Below are positions 63,971-64,000 of a DNA stretch of 64,000 nucleotides, piece after piece. The position numbers and the translations under genes were made by a program. The stretch covers positions 62,001 to 126,000 of the forward strand of contig NW_022651109.1 of assembly GCF_004027225.2 (NCBI RefSeq), given 5' to 3'. The notes below the pieces were generated by a model, which saw only the letters and a program-made list of their open reading frames with translations, was not told the origin of the DNA and ran no database searches. The DNA comes from Strigops habroptila. Its lineage: Eukaryota > Chordata > Aves > Psittaciformes > Psittacidae. Numbering within the stretch: the first letter of the stretch is position 1; each line of letters begins with the position of its first letter.

Positions 63971-64000
63971 GTACGGCCAAGGGCTGGAGACACCAAGATC

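Overview
The window looks like a gene-dense, GC-rich, minisatellite-packed piece of a vertebrate genome, most likely a bird 'dot' microchromosome. Evidence from sequence: COX6B1 and fibrillarin (FBL) orthologues with vertebrate exon structure, canonical GT-AG introns, AATAAA/ATTAAA signals, and almost every intron and spacer filled by its own short tandem repeat. The gene content (an FCGBP-like gene, FBL, COX6B1, kallikrein-type proteases) corresponds to human chromosome 19q13. Bird orthologues of such genes have often been missing from assemblies because the dot chromosomes are hard to sequence. The species assignment is an inference.

Layout. 1-12,965 (+): the 3' part of a large secreted FCGBP/zonadhesin-like gene. 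A single exon of at least 5.2 kb encodes about 55 tandem four-cysteine modules, followed by three von Willebrand D-type regions spread over seven small exons. 13,440-about 17,000 (-): COX6B1, complete, tail-to-tail with the first gene. About 18,470-26,370 (+): FBL, complete in nine exons, head-to-head with COX6B1; its intron 7 is a 40-bp repeat in which each unit carries a CTCF-like motif. 26,400-30,180: no convincing gene, but an orphan promoter-like CCAAT cluster and two large minisatellites. 30,190-64,000 (+): five tandem trypsin-fold serine protease genes (here KLK-like A to E). All have intron phases I-II-I-0 and the 137-bp fourth coding exon wherever it is visible. A to D are complete; E runs off the window end.

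How the genes relate. The proteases form a same-strand cluster of secreted, Asp189 (trypsin-specific) enzymes with kallikrein-type cysteines. B to D have ordinary Arg-Ile/Val activation sites. A lacks one. TATA-like elements precede A, B, C and D, and long tandem arrays of inverted CCAAT boxes (ATTGG) sit directly upstream of C and upstream of E. COX6B1 (respiratory complex IV) and FBL (rRNA 2'-O-methylation) are housekeeping genes unrelated to the protease cluster. The FCGBP-like protein is probably a mucus or extracellular-matrix component.

I saw no tRNA, rRNA, CRISPR, intact LINE/SINE or retroviral sequence. Most long open frames outside the listed exons are stop-free readings of minisatellites.
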